In this document: piece after piece, positions 13,301 through 25,600 of the stretch
Numbering within the stretch: the first letter of the stretch is position 1
Layout of the letters: the number at the start of each line of letters is the position of its first letter
Assembly: GCA_903813345.2 (NCBI GenBank)
Contig: CAIIXF020000010.1
Coordinates: 15,881,181 to 15,945,180 of the forward strand
Direction of reading: 5' to 3'
Source of the DNA: Owenia fusiformis
Taxonomy: Eukaryota; Annelida; Polychaeta; Sabellida; Oweniidae
DNA: 64,000 bases
Translations under genes and position numbers: made by a program
Notes under the pieces: generated by a model
The model's input: only the letters and a program-made list of their open reading frames with translations
Told to the model about the DNA's origin: nothing
The model's database searches: none

Positions 13301-14532
13301 TCTCGGCCCACCCTGTACGGGTGAATGACTCTGTCCGTCTTATTATCAAAATCAATTCTTATATTTTCAGGGATGGTACATTGATCCAGACCGACTACAG
13401 AGACACTATTATACTATTCTCGGACGGACTAGCCAATAAAGGTATCAAGGACGCCAACAAACTCATTCCTGCTATGAGGCGACGTTTAGATAAGGTCGGA
13501 AGGGAGCTAGATATTGAAGACTACGATGTTACAATCTCTGCGTTTAGCACTGGTGGATATATCCCCGAGTTGTTGTTCCAAGTGGGTCAGTCTTTTAGTA
13601 GCGATGCATTTTACTTCCTTGACGACGACACGGATCTCGAGGTTGCCATGATGAAGCCAGTTCTAATGCGTGAAAGCAGCGTCGCCTCTGGAATAAAGGT
13701 TCATCTAAAAGCACTCAATGGTGTCACGTTTCAAGTGGACGAATCAACCAATGAATTTAGAGTTCAGTCATATGAGGACGATGATGCAGACGATAATCAA
13801 ATTTTGGAATATTTCATTCATGATATATCACCAAATATGGAAAGACATGTTATCGTTGTGCTTGACCTTCCAGAGGGTCATGAAAAAACGTTAAAAGGTA
13901 AAGATGTTATGAAAATTGAAGTGCGATTTCGAGATAAAGAAATGGCACGAAAACGCATGCGTGGGACTGTATCTTATTCCAAAGTTCCTCTGAATGAGGA
14001 TGAAACCTCTGAAAAGGCGTTGCTGAAAGTAGGCCAACAGGAGTCAAGAAATGAGGCATATAAAGCGTTGCGAAAATCCACAGACACATTAACTCGCCGC
14101 GCTCGTCCAAAAGCGTCTCGTGATATAGAAGAAGGCATCGTGGAGATACAATCATTATGTGAACACATAGGGGACCTCCTTACTTCAGAGGATTCTGAAA
14201 ATGATCTTTTGCAATATGCAAAGCCATTGATAACAAATCTGGAATATTGCATAAAATTCCTACGAGATCCCCATATTGCAGAGGAAGATGCCTGGTGCAA
14301 AATGACGTCAATGTCGTCTGCTATAATTCGGGAATCTCCCGCAGCTGGAGGAACTTTTGCAGAAGGTGCAGATTTGTTTCTGCCATCTATAATCGAAGAG
14401 AAAATTCGAGATCTTCGTAGTAGACTTGTATCATTGTATGAAAGTCGGGGACTTTCTCCAGTTCAGCTAAAGTTTTATGAACGAACACTTGAACAGTTGA
14501 AAGACAGAATAGAGATTTTGAATAATGATTGA
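10301..14532 (+). CDS. vWA-domain protein, five 3' exons (5' end not found)
   Basis: Exons read from GT–AG sites and phase: 10301–10398, 10666–10780, 12163–12314, 12693–12802, 13371–14532 (stop TGA). All junction phases fit (0, 1, 0, 2). The first listed exon starts in phase 1, so at least one upstream coding exon is missing. The vWA fold carries a full metal-ion-dependent adhesion site: DISYS in the second exon, the Thr of GTTNLSAG in the fourth, and SDG of LFSDGLANKG in the last. A vWA domain with this motif binds ligand through a divalent metal ion. The roughly 330 residues after it are charged and helical near the end, without a domain I can name. No signal peptide or membrane segment is visible in the part present. 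The ligand and pathway are unknown. A mariner-type relic sits in intron 2. Confidence 0.85.
10862..11852 (+). mobile_element. Degenerate Tc1/mariner-type transposon with CAGGGTG ends, in a vWA intron
   Basis: Long inverted repeats (about 150 bp) start CAGGGTGACC and are flanked by TA (10,860–10,861 and 11,853–11,854). On the plus strand near 11,490–11,660 a fragment contains NPPDFFLWGNLKD followed by VY…NPETIADLK, the conserved C-terminal catalytic segment of mariner-type transposases. The rest is broken by stops and frameshifts. Size (about 991 bp) and end type match the relic at 3,271–4,248, so the two are related families. It lies between vWA exons 2 and 3. Confidence 0.75.
12335..12455. 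repeat. Hairpin MITE with CAATAGTCTTGC ends
   Basis: The arms caatagtcttgc…ggaccccc and ggggtcc…gcaagactattg fold back on each other. A related hairpin with the same tagtcttgc end lies at 22,894–22,987, so this is a small dispersed family. It starts about 20 bp after a vWA splice donor. Confidence 0.55.
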
Positions 14533-14777
14533 AACTTAACAGAAGGCGTCTGATCTGAAATGTCATTGCATTTTGATAGATCTATGGATTAATTGATTTA
14601 TCCTCAGATTGTATCTTTAGAAGATATGGACTGATAAAGACTGATCTAAAGTGTGCTGGATTTGAAAGGGATGATTGATTTGTTAAAAAAATGAAAACCA
14701 ATAAAAAGTTCATAACCGGCAGCTCCACCATTTATCACTACGCTCATAGCTCTGTGCACTTTTACAAGGCTGTCAAC

Positions 14778-14878
14778 AATAAATTTTCAGTCTATTGTTT
14801 TATAATATATGTATGTATAAAATACGCTTGTAATTTTGAATATTTTGTTTCATGTACATTAACTTTTGAGATAATAAA
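14778..14878 (+). terminator. Candidate poly(A) signals of the vWA gene
   Basis: Two AATAAA hexamers lie downstream of the vWA stop codon, at 14,778–14,783 and 14,873–14,878. They are the expected type of 3' end signal for a 3' UTR of about 250–360 nt. The assignment rests only on motif and distance. Confidence 0.4.
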
Positions 14879-15246
14879 TCCTCTTAGACAGATGAAACGT
14901 TTTAACAATGTCAAATATTGAAATCAACGTCAGCAGAATCTAAACCCGAAATCAAATGTTGAAATAGTGAAAATATCGGGCAATGGCAAACAGACGTAGA
15001 AAAGCTATAGTGAATCTTTCAGTTGTTCATAAGTAAACGATTAAAATGAGATTAAACATACCCCCTCCACTTCATCCATAGTAATGACTTTATCTTAGAT
15101 CTTTGTCAATCGACATGAATAACTTATTTTTACTTTTTTACTTTCGAAAATTCCAGCAAGGTAAAGTGAGGGTCGTCAACACTGAATCGTTTTAGGTGAA
15201 TCCCATCTTCCTCTACACCTTCATCCTTTAGACAACTTTAATGTTT

Positions 15247-15600
15247 AAAGGGGCAACAAGGACTGTAGAGAGCAAATTAGAAAATTTCTATTTTTTCTGA
15301 GCTGTCAGGTCTGTAATTGGCTAACACCTTCTTTGACTTACCTATTTTCTTAAAATATATGGATGAACTATCAATTTCAGCATTAAGAAGTGTAAGCTTA
15401 AATTCAGTTCAAAGCTTCTATAAAGGGAGTCCCACTTATAGAGTTTTGAGATCCACCACGTTTCACTAAAGAGGAATATCAGCTGAAATAGTTTTCATCC
15501 AGGGGGTTTTCTTTGAAGATAATGAAAATATATTCAGTCTTGATGAAATATCCAAACTTAAATATATTTTGACACTGGTCGTTGATCATTGAATGGTCCC
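15247..15600 (+). repeat. Dispersed repeat of about 350 bp (copy 2)
   Basis: Partner of 553–905 in the same orientation, with many small substitutions and indels. It lies between the vWA gene and the NACHT–WD gene. Non-coding, class unknown. Confidence 0.6.
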
Positions 15601-16449
15601 CCTGCACTAAATTGTTGCACCTTTAAGAACTTTTCTTAACTAGAGACCGACTTCGGTTTATCTACCGTAATTTTGAACGACCATGAATGATTTTGGCTTT
15701 ATTGCCATCGACATACATGTACGTATTCATCTGTTATTCTAAAAATTTCCATTTGTCAAATTTCTCTTTTGGGTACAATTATTTGGAACACTCTGTAGAT
15801 CTATATATTTTATCATATTGTTAATAATATCTCGACGGCATAAATCGGACGTACAACCAACTGACTTGGGCGATGTAGGCTAAAACTCCCAACACAACAT
15901 TCACATCACAGGTAAGGCCCAGGAATAAGATTTAAATCCCCACACGTACTGTATAATGTAGGAAAAAAGCTTTTTTCCTTTTTCTACCTAATAAGCTAGA
16001 ACGTGGGAGGGGATGAACTCTTGTCCCCGTGTCTGTGATTCACATGAAGTTCTGGCATCTGATAATTAACTTGCAGCAAGACCAAACTATCAAGATTCAT
16101 TCAAAATTGATTACATGTAAATCTTTATGTACGAATAAACTCTACTAAACTAGCAAATGTCTGAGTGTGGCCAATACATTTACGAACAAATATCATCCGA
16201 ATTTTTATTTGTTCGTTAAATTAGTGCAGCATCACTATAAGAACTAATACAACTTCCGGTAAGTAGAAAGGTTCTTAAAAAGTTCAATGTTTCTCGTTGT
16301 AGCAGACGTATAGTGAAGAATGTGATTGTAAACTATGTAGAAAGAATGACATTTTAATCAAGATTTTCATTAGTACCCGATCGGTGTCGAGGGATACGAA
16401 TCTATGTCTAAATATCACGTATTCAATTACGCGACAATGAACAGCTTAT

Positions 16450-16746
16450 TGTAGGCCAATGGCGTAGCGTCATATACGCAAAAAACGCCATTGCGTACTC
16501 TCAAATTTGAGAGAAAAATGATTTATTATGTAATCATAAAATATTGGATAAAAATGACAAATAATTTACATTTAATTGGTCCAGATTAGGTCGGAATTTC
16601 GTATTTCAAACCGACCCAGGACGCTTCAAATGCAATCTCATTTTAAAATTTTCTTGGGGGAGAACCCCCCAAACCCCCCTCGAACTCGTTCGCTTCGCTC
16701 ACTCGTGGCGTATTCTCACAAAATACCCACGCTACGCCTCTGTAGG
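16450..16746. repeat. Repeat with inverted GGCGTAGC ends
   Basis: The left end ggcgtagcgt and right end acgctacgcc are inverted copies, and the interior includes a C-rich tract (accccccaaaccccc) and gttcgcttcgctcac. The layout suggests a non-autonomous interspersed repeat upstream of the NACHT–WD gene. The short ORF at 16,576–16,824 is incidental. Confidence 0.4.
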
Positions 16747-16933
16747 CTATGCTGTGCATCAACAATAAACATACAGATTACAGGTGCTCTTTTTACATAT
16801 AGGATGATCCAGATGATCATGTAATAAAACCAGATGTAGATCAGCTCCATAAGCAGAATATGAGGTTTAATTGCCCGAACAGAGTTCTAGTAGCTGTTAT
16901 CGACAAATGTGCTCAAGTAGATAACATTCAGAC

Positions 16934-19631
16934 ATGAAGGGATCTGCAAAGAAATCAAAGGTACTGTGAGTCCCGGGGGGGGGGGGAGGGTACTCCAATA
17001 TATTTACTACATGGGTCACTCTTTCGCTGAAAAATCCCTAGATGTGGGTCTCTGTATCTCTTTCCGTCTGTGATGCAACAGAGAGAGATGCTATGAGTTT
17101 CAGAATGTAGGAATATACATAATAAATATTTTGCCTATAGTACACTAAAATAAAATTTTATTGTATCATGTTATATTACTTCATCTCATCACCATCTATA
17201 CTACTATAGTACACCACTGCCGGATTCAGGAGGGGGGGGGGTAGTTTCTGTTTTGCTAACTGGAATACAATACATGTATATGTGTTTTAAAAACTATATA
17301 TTTAATAAAATGCCAATTAAAGTAGTAGCACATCCAAACAAAACTATTGGTTTAGCTTTCTCAGCCTAATGATTTAATGCTTATCTTGGTTATTATCTCA
17401 TAGCCCAGTGCTCTTCCCCCATTGTCAGCTGCTGTGGGTATGAAAGGAAGTCAGCTTCGCACAGGACGTACTCCACCCTCTGGCAATGTAAGTAAGGGGT
17501 AAAGATAATCTATTCATGTGGAACACCATGTACGGCATGGTGTCCACATAGAATTTTATAGCACATTAAAGGAATATTCCTTGCCAAACCATCTCTCTAC
17601 TCATATGGTAGCTATAACCATATATATGCTTGCCATGTTTAGCAAAACACGCAAAAATGTTTTGATATGGTCAAATTTGATCACTTAGAAATGTGATACT
17701 CAATTTCAGTAAGCTGCCATCTTTTAAAATTTCACACAGGAAGTGATGTCATCGACTCTCAACTTTGCATATAGCATTAGGTGATGAGCTATTAAGAATT
17801 ACAAAACCAGCTAAATATTCTTTTTCAACTTTGTATCTTATTTAATCTTAATTAAATCTCTTCTTTTATTCTAAGTTGACAAGCCCTGAAAATATTTTTG
17901 CACAGAAAGTAATGATCACTTGTCTAGAAGTGATTTTGTGCTACTTTCCTCTACTGTTATGGGCAAGGTTATAGAAGTTGAGAGTTGATGACATCACTTC
18001 CTGCAAGAAATCTTAAAAGATGGCAGCTCACTGGAAATAAGCACTAGTTTTTTAAATGATCAATATTGACCATATTAAAACATTTTCCCATGTTTTGCTA
18101 AATATGGAAACTATATATATGATTATAGCTACCATATAAAGAGAGAAAGGGTCTGGCAAGGAATATTCCTTTAAGTAAAATATTAAGGAAGTGCCTCAAT
18201 ATGCCCAGTATGATACATGTATACTTTTCCGTATTGAAGAATAGGAATATGTTCTGTTATAAACTAATGAACATGATTGTTAGAAAACATTTTCCATTTT
18301 TAGACACCATTTTCCGACAAAGGCAGTTTGCAAACACTGTCTGTGCAGGGTCATGCGGGGAAAGGTGAAGGGGATTCTCTACATGGGACTGTGAAAGGGG
18401 GAACCAATCAGACTTTAGCACCTGTGGCAAGTACCAAAGGGAAACTGTTAACAGGTAGATATTTAATTTTAAAATTATTTAGAAATCATTGTAGCTCTTG
18501 TAGTTGCTCAGTATTACACTACATTACGAGTATAGGTTTTCTGATTTCAAAATGTTCCGAAGCAATATTATTTCATAATTAAAAGTTTTGACTAATTTGT
18601 ATGAATAAATAGTACTAGATTATTACAGTACATAAATAGAGTTCACATACCCAGTCTTATTAAATGAAATGGGTTATATTATATATATAAAAAATAATGA
18701 TATATTCTACATAGCATCTCTATATAGGCTGCATTAATATAAGTACATCCGATGTATTACATGCATATTTTATGTTTGTGCATATCATATTTTTATGCTA
18801 TATTATTATCACCATCTTGTGCTGCTGGGCAAGCTATTTGGGTGAGAAAGTGCCACATACATGTAGATCTTGTTATCTCAATTCCAGGGAAACTACTCAG
18901 TGATCTCCTCAGCATTAAAGCAAGTGGGCTCAGCACCCACCTAAGATTTTGGAAATAGGCTTGCACCCACCTGAAAATCCTTCTGCACCCACTTGAAAAT
19001 GAGAAAAATTATGAAAAATGGGCATATTTTGACCAATTTTGATCTGAATTTTGAAAATGAGAATTTTGCACCCACTTGAGAAAATATACTGTGGAGATCA
19101 CCGCCACTTATCTTTTTCAATTTGATATTTTTATACATTTAGATGCAAAAGCAGACTAGACGAGTGCCAAGATTTGATAACATGCAGGTTCTGGGCATGC
19201 TGGATAAATAACATGATGGTCATTTTGCTCATCGAAGTACAATATTTATTATTGTGTGTCTTGCTACAATTTCAGGATCCATGGCCTCTACCACCATTCA
19301 GCCTACAAGGACTCCACCTACAAGGAGTCCACCTACAAAGACACCACCTGCAAGACTTGACAAGTAAGCCATCAACTGAATTAATTTACAATGAATAATA
19401 AGCCTTTTGATTATTATTTCATTTTTGTTTTGATGTCAGTAATAACAACATTCAACAGCCCTAAGAAATGTTTATTTAATTTGCAAAAAAATGCTAACAT
19501 TTATAAAAAATAACAGCAATTTACGCATTAAATGTGTTGCTTAAATTCAGGATTTTTTGCGTTTTTCAGAATACAAAAGAAAACAAAGTCGAAAATGAGT
19601 GGAGGAAATAATTTATCTTCAAAACAAAAAG
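16934..19631 (+). CDS. NACHT–WD gene, exons 1–5: N-terminal disordered region
   Basis: These exons encode residues 1–137. Exon 1 is only nine codons (MKGSAKKSK) and sets the start. Exons 2–4 are rich in Pro, Ser, Thr and Gly, with a TRTPPTRSPPTKTPPAR run in exon 4, and exon 5 is Lys-rich. No folded domain is recognised; it is probably a flexible tail before DUF4062. Exon 3 (18,304–18,454) contains a glycine-rich stretch (HAGKGEGDSLHG) whose DNA recurs at 27,504–27,580 inside a transposon. The 3' splice site of exon 4 lies about a dozen bases after the end of another transposon. Confidence 0.75.
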
Positions 19632-22600
19632 GTCAGTCTCATCAGATAAAAAAAGGTATACAATGCCATGAATAATGGTGTGTTATGATCTGTAAATATT
19701 GTTGTGTGATACATTACGTTAATATCTTTTAGAAATCAAAAAATCTATGCAATTTTGTATTGAACCTAGATGGACATTGGTCTATAGTAAGAGATGATTA
19801 TCAATTAATGCTCCAGCTAATTTCACTAAATTACATGCTGATTTGAAAAAAACTTTTTAACCGGAATTAAAAAACCCTAATCCATCAACCAGTGTGGCCA
19901 TTTCCCCAAAAGGAATAAAGACAAAAACATGTATCTTGACTGTGTCATGACTTTATATTGACCATATCCATAAGCCATAAGATGCACTCTGTTTTAAGAA
20001 AGGCTTTGATATCTATGTAATATTCATGTAATACGACCAAATAATTGATTTTTAGCCCTGCCCAATATCAAGAGTGAAGAACAAAAGTTTGATGATCTCA
20101 TTGAAGGCTGCCTGGATGACATCCCTGCAAGACGTACAACCATTGTACGCCTTTTTGTCAGCTCAACCTTCTCAGGTAACTACAATGTACAACCTTTGTA
20201 CGCCTTTTTGTCAGCTCACCATTCTCAGGTAACTACAATGTACAACCATTGTACGCCTTTTTGTCAGCTCAACCTTCTCAGGTAACTACAATGTACAATC
20301 ATTGTATGCCTTTTTGTCAGCTCAACCTTCTCAGGTAACTACAATGTACAACCATTGAACACCTTTTTATCAGCTCAACATTCTCAAGTAACTACAATGT
20401 ACAACCATTGAACACCTTTTTATCAGCTCAACATTCACGAGTAACTAATTTAACAAAAACAATCCTTGTACACATTTTTATCAGCTTAGTATTTTCAGAG
20501 AAACTATTGTAATACAATATACGACTATCACACTAATTTAACACATTCAGTGAACACTTTTGATAATATTGCAGACATGAGGGCTGAACGTAACACATTG
20601 GTAAAGGTGGCATACCCCAGGCTCAAGAACTACTGCAGTGATCTAGGCTTGGATTTCCAGGTATGTATGTACTCTACTGTACCATCAAAAATATCATCTT
20701 GCAACATTTGTCATTTGAATTCCCAGTTCAACATCTATAACATTTTTAAAGGGGAAATAAGCTCACAAAATAAGTATAATTCATTAAAATATTAAGTATA
20801 TTATGAAAAAGATTGGTTAGGCTACATATGTCCTCGATAGATGCATGAACAAACATATTCATTGTAATTTGGAGACCTCCACTCTGGCTCAGAATTGTTT
20901 AAGTCATATACCTCTCTGCATAAAATATATATTCATAAATGCGAAAAGGTCCTTACGATTTCCCATGAGTGCCATGAGCATGAATAGCTCAAGACATACG
21001 AGTATCAGTCTTGTTTGTGGGTTAGATCTGGGAATTGATGAGGGCGGCCAATCATTCTGTGCTTGTGCATAAAAAAAGGATGAGACCAGAGATCCACTGG
21101 TGAATTTAGAAAAGTACAAGTTTGTCTATTCTCAGGTTGTTGACATGCGTTGGGGTGTGACAGATGATGCCACAAATGATCATGGTACAGAAGACCTCTG
21201 TCTGACAGAGATAGCCAATTGTCAGAGACTTTCTGTTGGACCAAATTTTGTTGTAAGTATTTTTGTTTAATCACCAGATCGTAATGCTTCTATTTTCTAT
21301 TGTTTATTTTAATTCCCAGGATATATTGCAACAACAATGCGAGGATTTATCAACTTTCACACTTTTTTATTTTTAGAGTCTGTTGGGAAATCGTTATGGC
21401 TACCGTCCGATTCCTGTTGAGCTTACTGTGGGTGAATACGAGATGTTACAGGGTGAGGCAAGGGAGCTTAACCTAGAGGGACTGGATATGCTTTCTCAGT
21501 GGTACAGGGTGGACAATAATAAAGTCCCTGCAGTTTATATCTTACAGGTAGGTACACAGGATGGACCATATTAAAGTCCTTGTAATTTATGCCTTACAGG
21601 TAGGTAAACAGGGTGGACAATAATTAAGTCCCTGCAGTTAATGTTTTAAAGGTAGGTACACAGGGTGGACAATAATACTGCAGTTTATATCTTACAGGTA
21701 GGTACACAGGGTGTACCATATTAAAGTCCTTGTAATTTATGCCTTACAGGTTGGTAAACAGGGTGGACAATAATTAAGTCCCTGCAGTTTATGTCTTACA
21801 GGTAGGTACACAGGGTGGACCACTGTAAAGTCCTTGTAGTTATGTCTTACAGTTAGGTACAGAGTGGACCGAGAAAATGTCCTCCAGTTAATTTCTTACG
21901 GTTAGGTACAGGGTGGGCCACAATAAAGTCCCTGCAGTTTATATCTTGCAAGAAATCAAGGATTAGCAATGAATTACACTCAAATTTTACTTTTTGTCAA
22001 ATATAGCATGTCATTTTTGTTCCGTTAAACAATCCTATAAGAAACAGAACTTCTATTGCAGCCAATAAGAACTCACTTGAAGTACTTTGGTGACCATTCA
22101 GACGATGCAAAACGTAAAGAAGATTCAGCTAAATGGTGGGAAACATTTTCAACAATTCAACAAATTGTCAGGAAATCTGCAAAAAGTCTAATAGAAAAGG
22201 GATCTCTGACTGAAGAAGATGCTCATAAATACTTCATGGCAGGTATACAATCTACACTGGAGTCTAGATAAATACATGTAACTTGAATTGTGGGTGTTAG
22301 TCTAGCTACACGCCCTTGTGACCCTCCCCCTCTCTACTACACCCCTACTATACTACGCCCTGGCCAAAATTTATTTCAAAATCATGTAGTTTTTCATCAT
22401 TCTGAGCACTTTTTGAGTGATCATAGATCATTGATCATAGATCATTGGCCATAGTAGTCAAAAGCAAACCCTCTGGAATTTTTTAAAAAGTGAAGCCAAT
22501 CCTAGCTACGGGCATGGTGTGTGTATATATTTTTAATGACTAAATAATTATATTGATTGACATTGATATTATTTAATATTAGTAATCTATATCTCAAGTT

Positions 22601-25600
22601 ATTGTTATGACACCATAATGAATGAAAAAATGATTTGCAAATCCCTAAATAAAACTAAAAAGCTTGGAGAAATGTAATCTTTGTATTATTCATGTTTCTA
22701 TATTAAAGTGACTGAAATGGAGATAGCAAAGGGTATACATGGCGTAAAAGATGTCTCAAGCCAGGCATTGTGTTATGTGAGGTCGCTAAAAGACTGGACT
22801 GATGAGGACTTGACAGAGCCAACCATGCACAGATACATGGAATGCATACAAGAGAATGGAAAGGTATACAAGAAATACTAAAATGTTCAAAGTTTAGTCT
22901 TGCTTCAGTCTTGTGAACCCCCCTTATCTACTTCTGGGGTAAAGTAGATAGTGGGAAGGGGGTCCAGGATCTTGAGGCAAGACTAAGTTTTGGTAGGGTA
23001 GATAAATATACATGTATAGATTAAAGTGCAATGTGCAACCTTTCAAATATAAAACATTTAATCCTTATATGCCAAATTAGATATTTTTATCGCACTTTGA
23101 AAAAGTGCTATATTGTCGTCGTCTTGTGCTGTTGGGCGGGCGTGCGGTTGTGCGGGCGTGCGGGCGGCACATAAACCAAATCTTGTCATCAAATTTCCAG
23201 GATAACTGCTTAGCTGTTCAACTTGAAATTTTTACAGATGCAAGAGCAGACTAGTACCAAGATCTGATTAGGTTAAGGGCATTCTGGGTAAACTACGTGG
23301 CGGCCATTTTGAATTTTTCAACAAATCTTGTCATCAAAATTCCAGGAAAACCACTTATCCGTTCAACTTGAAATTTTTACAGATGCAAGAGCAGACTATT
23401 GTCAAGATCTGAATAGGTTATGGGTATGCTGGCTGAATTACATGGTGGCCATTTTGAATTTTTCAATTTGGCGGCCATTTTGAATTTTTCAACTTGCTCC
23501 AAATTGACCAAATTCTTTTTTAAAAAACATCTACAAGTTCTCAGAAGTTCAAATCTGACCTTAGATTTCAGATTTGACCTTTCATCCACCTTCAGTGACC
23601 TTGAAAAGGTCAAAAAAGTTGATTTTCTAAATTGATATTTTGGATTTAAATTTAGGTCAGCTTAATTACAAAACACCTACTGAGGTCTGAAAGAGTGAAA
23701 TTTTTAAGGTCGAAGGTCAAGGTCATTAAACTAGGTCACAAATGATGTTATCCAAGTTTCTCAAAGTTTGAGACTACAAATCAATTCTTGTCATCAAAAT
23801 TCCAAGAAAACTGCTAACCTGTTCAACTTGAAATTTTTACACATGCAATAGCAGACTAGTGCCAAGATCTGATTAGGTTAAGGGCATGCTGGGTAAACTA
23901 TGTGGCGGCCATTTTGAATTTTTCAACAAATCTTGTCATCAAAATTCCAGGAAAACCACTTATCCGTTCAACTTGAAATTTGTACAGATGCAAGAGCAGA
24001 CTATTGCCAAGATCTGATTAGGTTTTGGGTATACTGGCTGAATAACATGGTGGCCATTTTGAATTTTTCAATTTGGCGGCCATTTTGAATTTTTCAACTT
24101 GCTCCAAATTAACCCAATTTTTTTTTTAAAAACATCTACAAGTTCTCAGAAGTTCAAATCTGACCTTAGATTTCAGATTTGACCTTTCATCCACCTTCAG
24201 TGACCTTGAAAAGGTCAAAAAAGTTGATTTTCTAAATTGATATTTTGGATTTAAATTTAGGTCAGCTTAATTACAAAACACCTACTGAGGTCTGAAAGAG
24301 TGAAATTTTCAAGGTCGAAGGTCAAGGTCATTAAACTAGGTCACAAATGATGTTATCCAAGTTTCTCAAAGTTTGAGACTACAAATCAATTCTTGTCATC
24401 AAAATTCCAAGAAAACTGCTAACCTGTTCAACTTGAAATTTTTACACATGCAATAGCAGACTAGTGCCAAGATCTGATTAGGTTTAGGGCATGCTGGGTA
24501 AACTATGTGGCGGCCATTTTGAATTTTTCAACAAATCTTGTCATCAAAATTCCAGGAAAACCACTTATCCGTTCAACTTGAAATTTTTACAGATGCAAGA
24601 GCAGACTATTGCCAAAATCTGATTAGGTTTTGGGTATACTGGCTGAATAACATGGTGGCCATTTTGAATTTTTCAATTTGGCGGCCATTTTGAATTTTTC
24701 AACTTGCTCCAAATTAACCAAATTTTTTTTTAAAAAACATCTACAAGTTCTCAGAAGTTCAAATCTGACCTTAGATTTCAGATTGGACCTTTCGTTGACC
24801 TTCAGTGACCTTTAAAAGGTCAAAAATTTGATTTTCTAAATTGATATTTTGGATTAAAATTTAGGTCAGCTTAATTACAAAACACCTACTGAGGTCTGAA
24901 AAAGTGAAATTTTCAAGGTCGAAGGTCATCAAATAAGGTCACAAACAATGTTATCTAAATTTTCCCAAAGTTCAAGACTACAAATAAATTCTTGTCATCA
25001 AAATTGCAGGAAAACCGCTAACCTTGTCAACTTGAAATGTTTACAGATGCAAGAGCAGACTAGTGCCAAGGTCTGATTAGGTTTTGTCCATGCTGGGTAA
25101 ATTGCATGGTGGCCAGTTTGCTCTTCAAAGTGCGATATTTATCACTGTGTGTCTTGTTTAAATAACGATTATAGAAATATGGTGAATTAAAGTAAAAAGA
25201 TTAACATCTGAAAACTAAAAAAGAGTAAAGCTGTAAATATTAAAAATTATTTAGAAGATTATTTTACACTATAGTGGATTGTGGACAGAGAGGTAGAAAA
25301 ACTAAGGGACAATGTCTCAAAGATTAAGCTGCCTGCAAAGCTTGGGAAAGAAAACTACAAGTTGTATGATGTCCCATGGAAGACAGGTATGTTTTGGGTC
25401 TATTTTTCCATATTTTTAACGTAAAGGCTAGAGTACCGACAATTGTCGGTACTCTAGACTCTGATGTGGTGGCACGCTAGAGGACCGACAAATAAATTGT
25501 CGGTACGGGAGATATGCTGTGTTTACACGCTAGAGGACCGACAAATATTGATTTTCGAATTTTCTGGCGCATGCGCAATGCGCGGGGGGATATTTCAGAT

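Noticed and set aside
13294-13370. Met start at 13,294 for the last vWA exon
   Set aside because: The sequence before 13,371 is intron ending in a clear tattttcag acceptor; the vWA core begins in earlier exons.
20140-21955. Regularly spaced repeats that could be taken for a CRISPR array
   Set aside because: They are head-to-tail tandem repeats with no unique spacers, lie in a spliced animal gene, and overlap coding exon ends.
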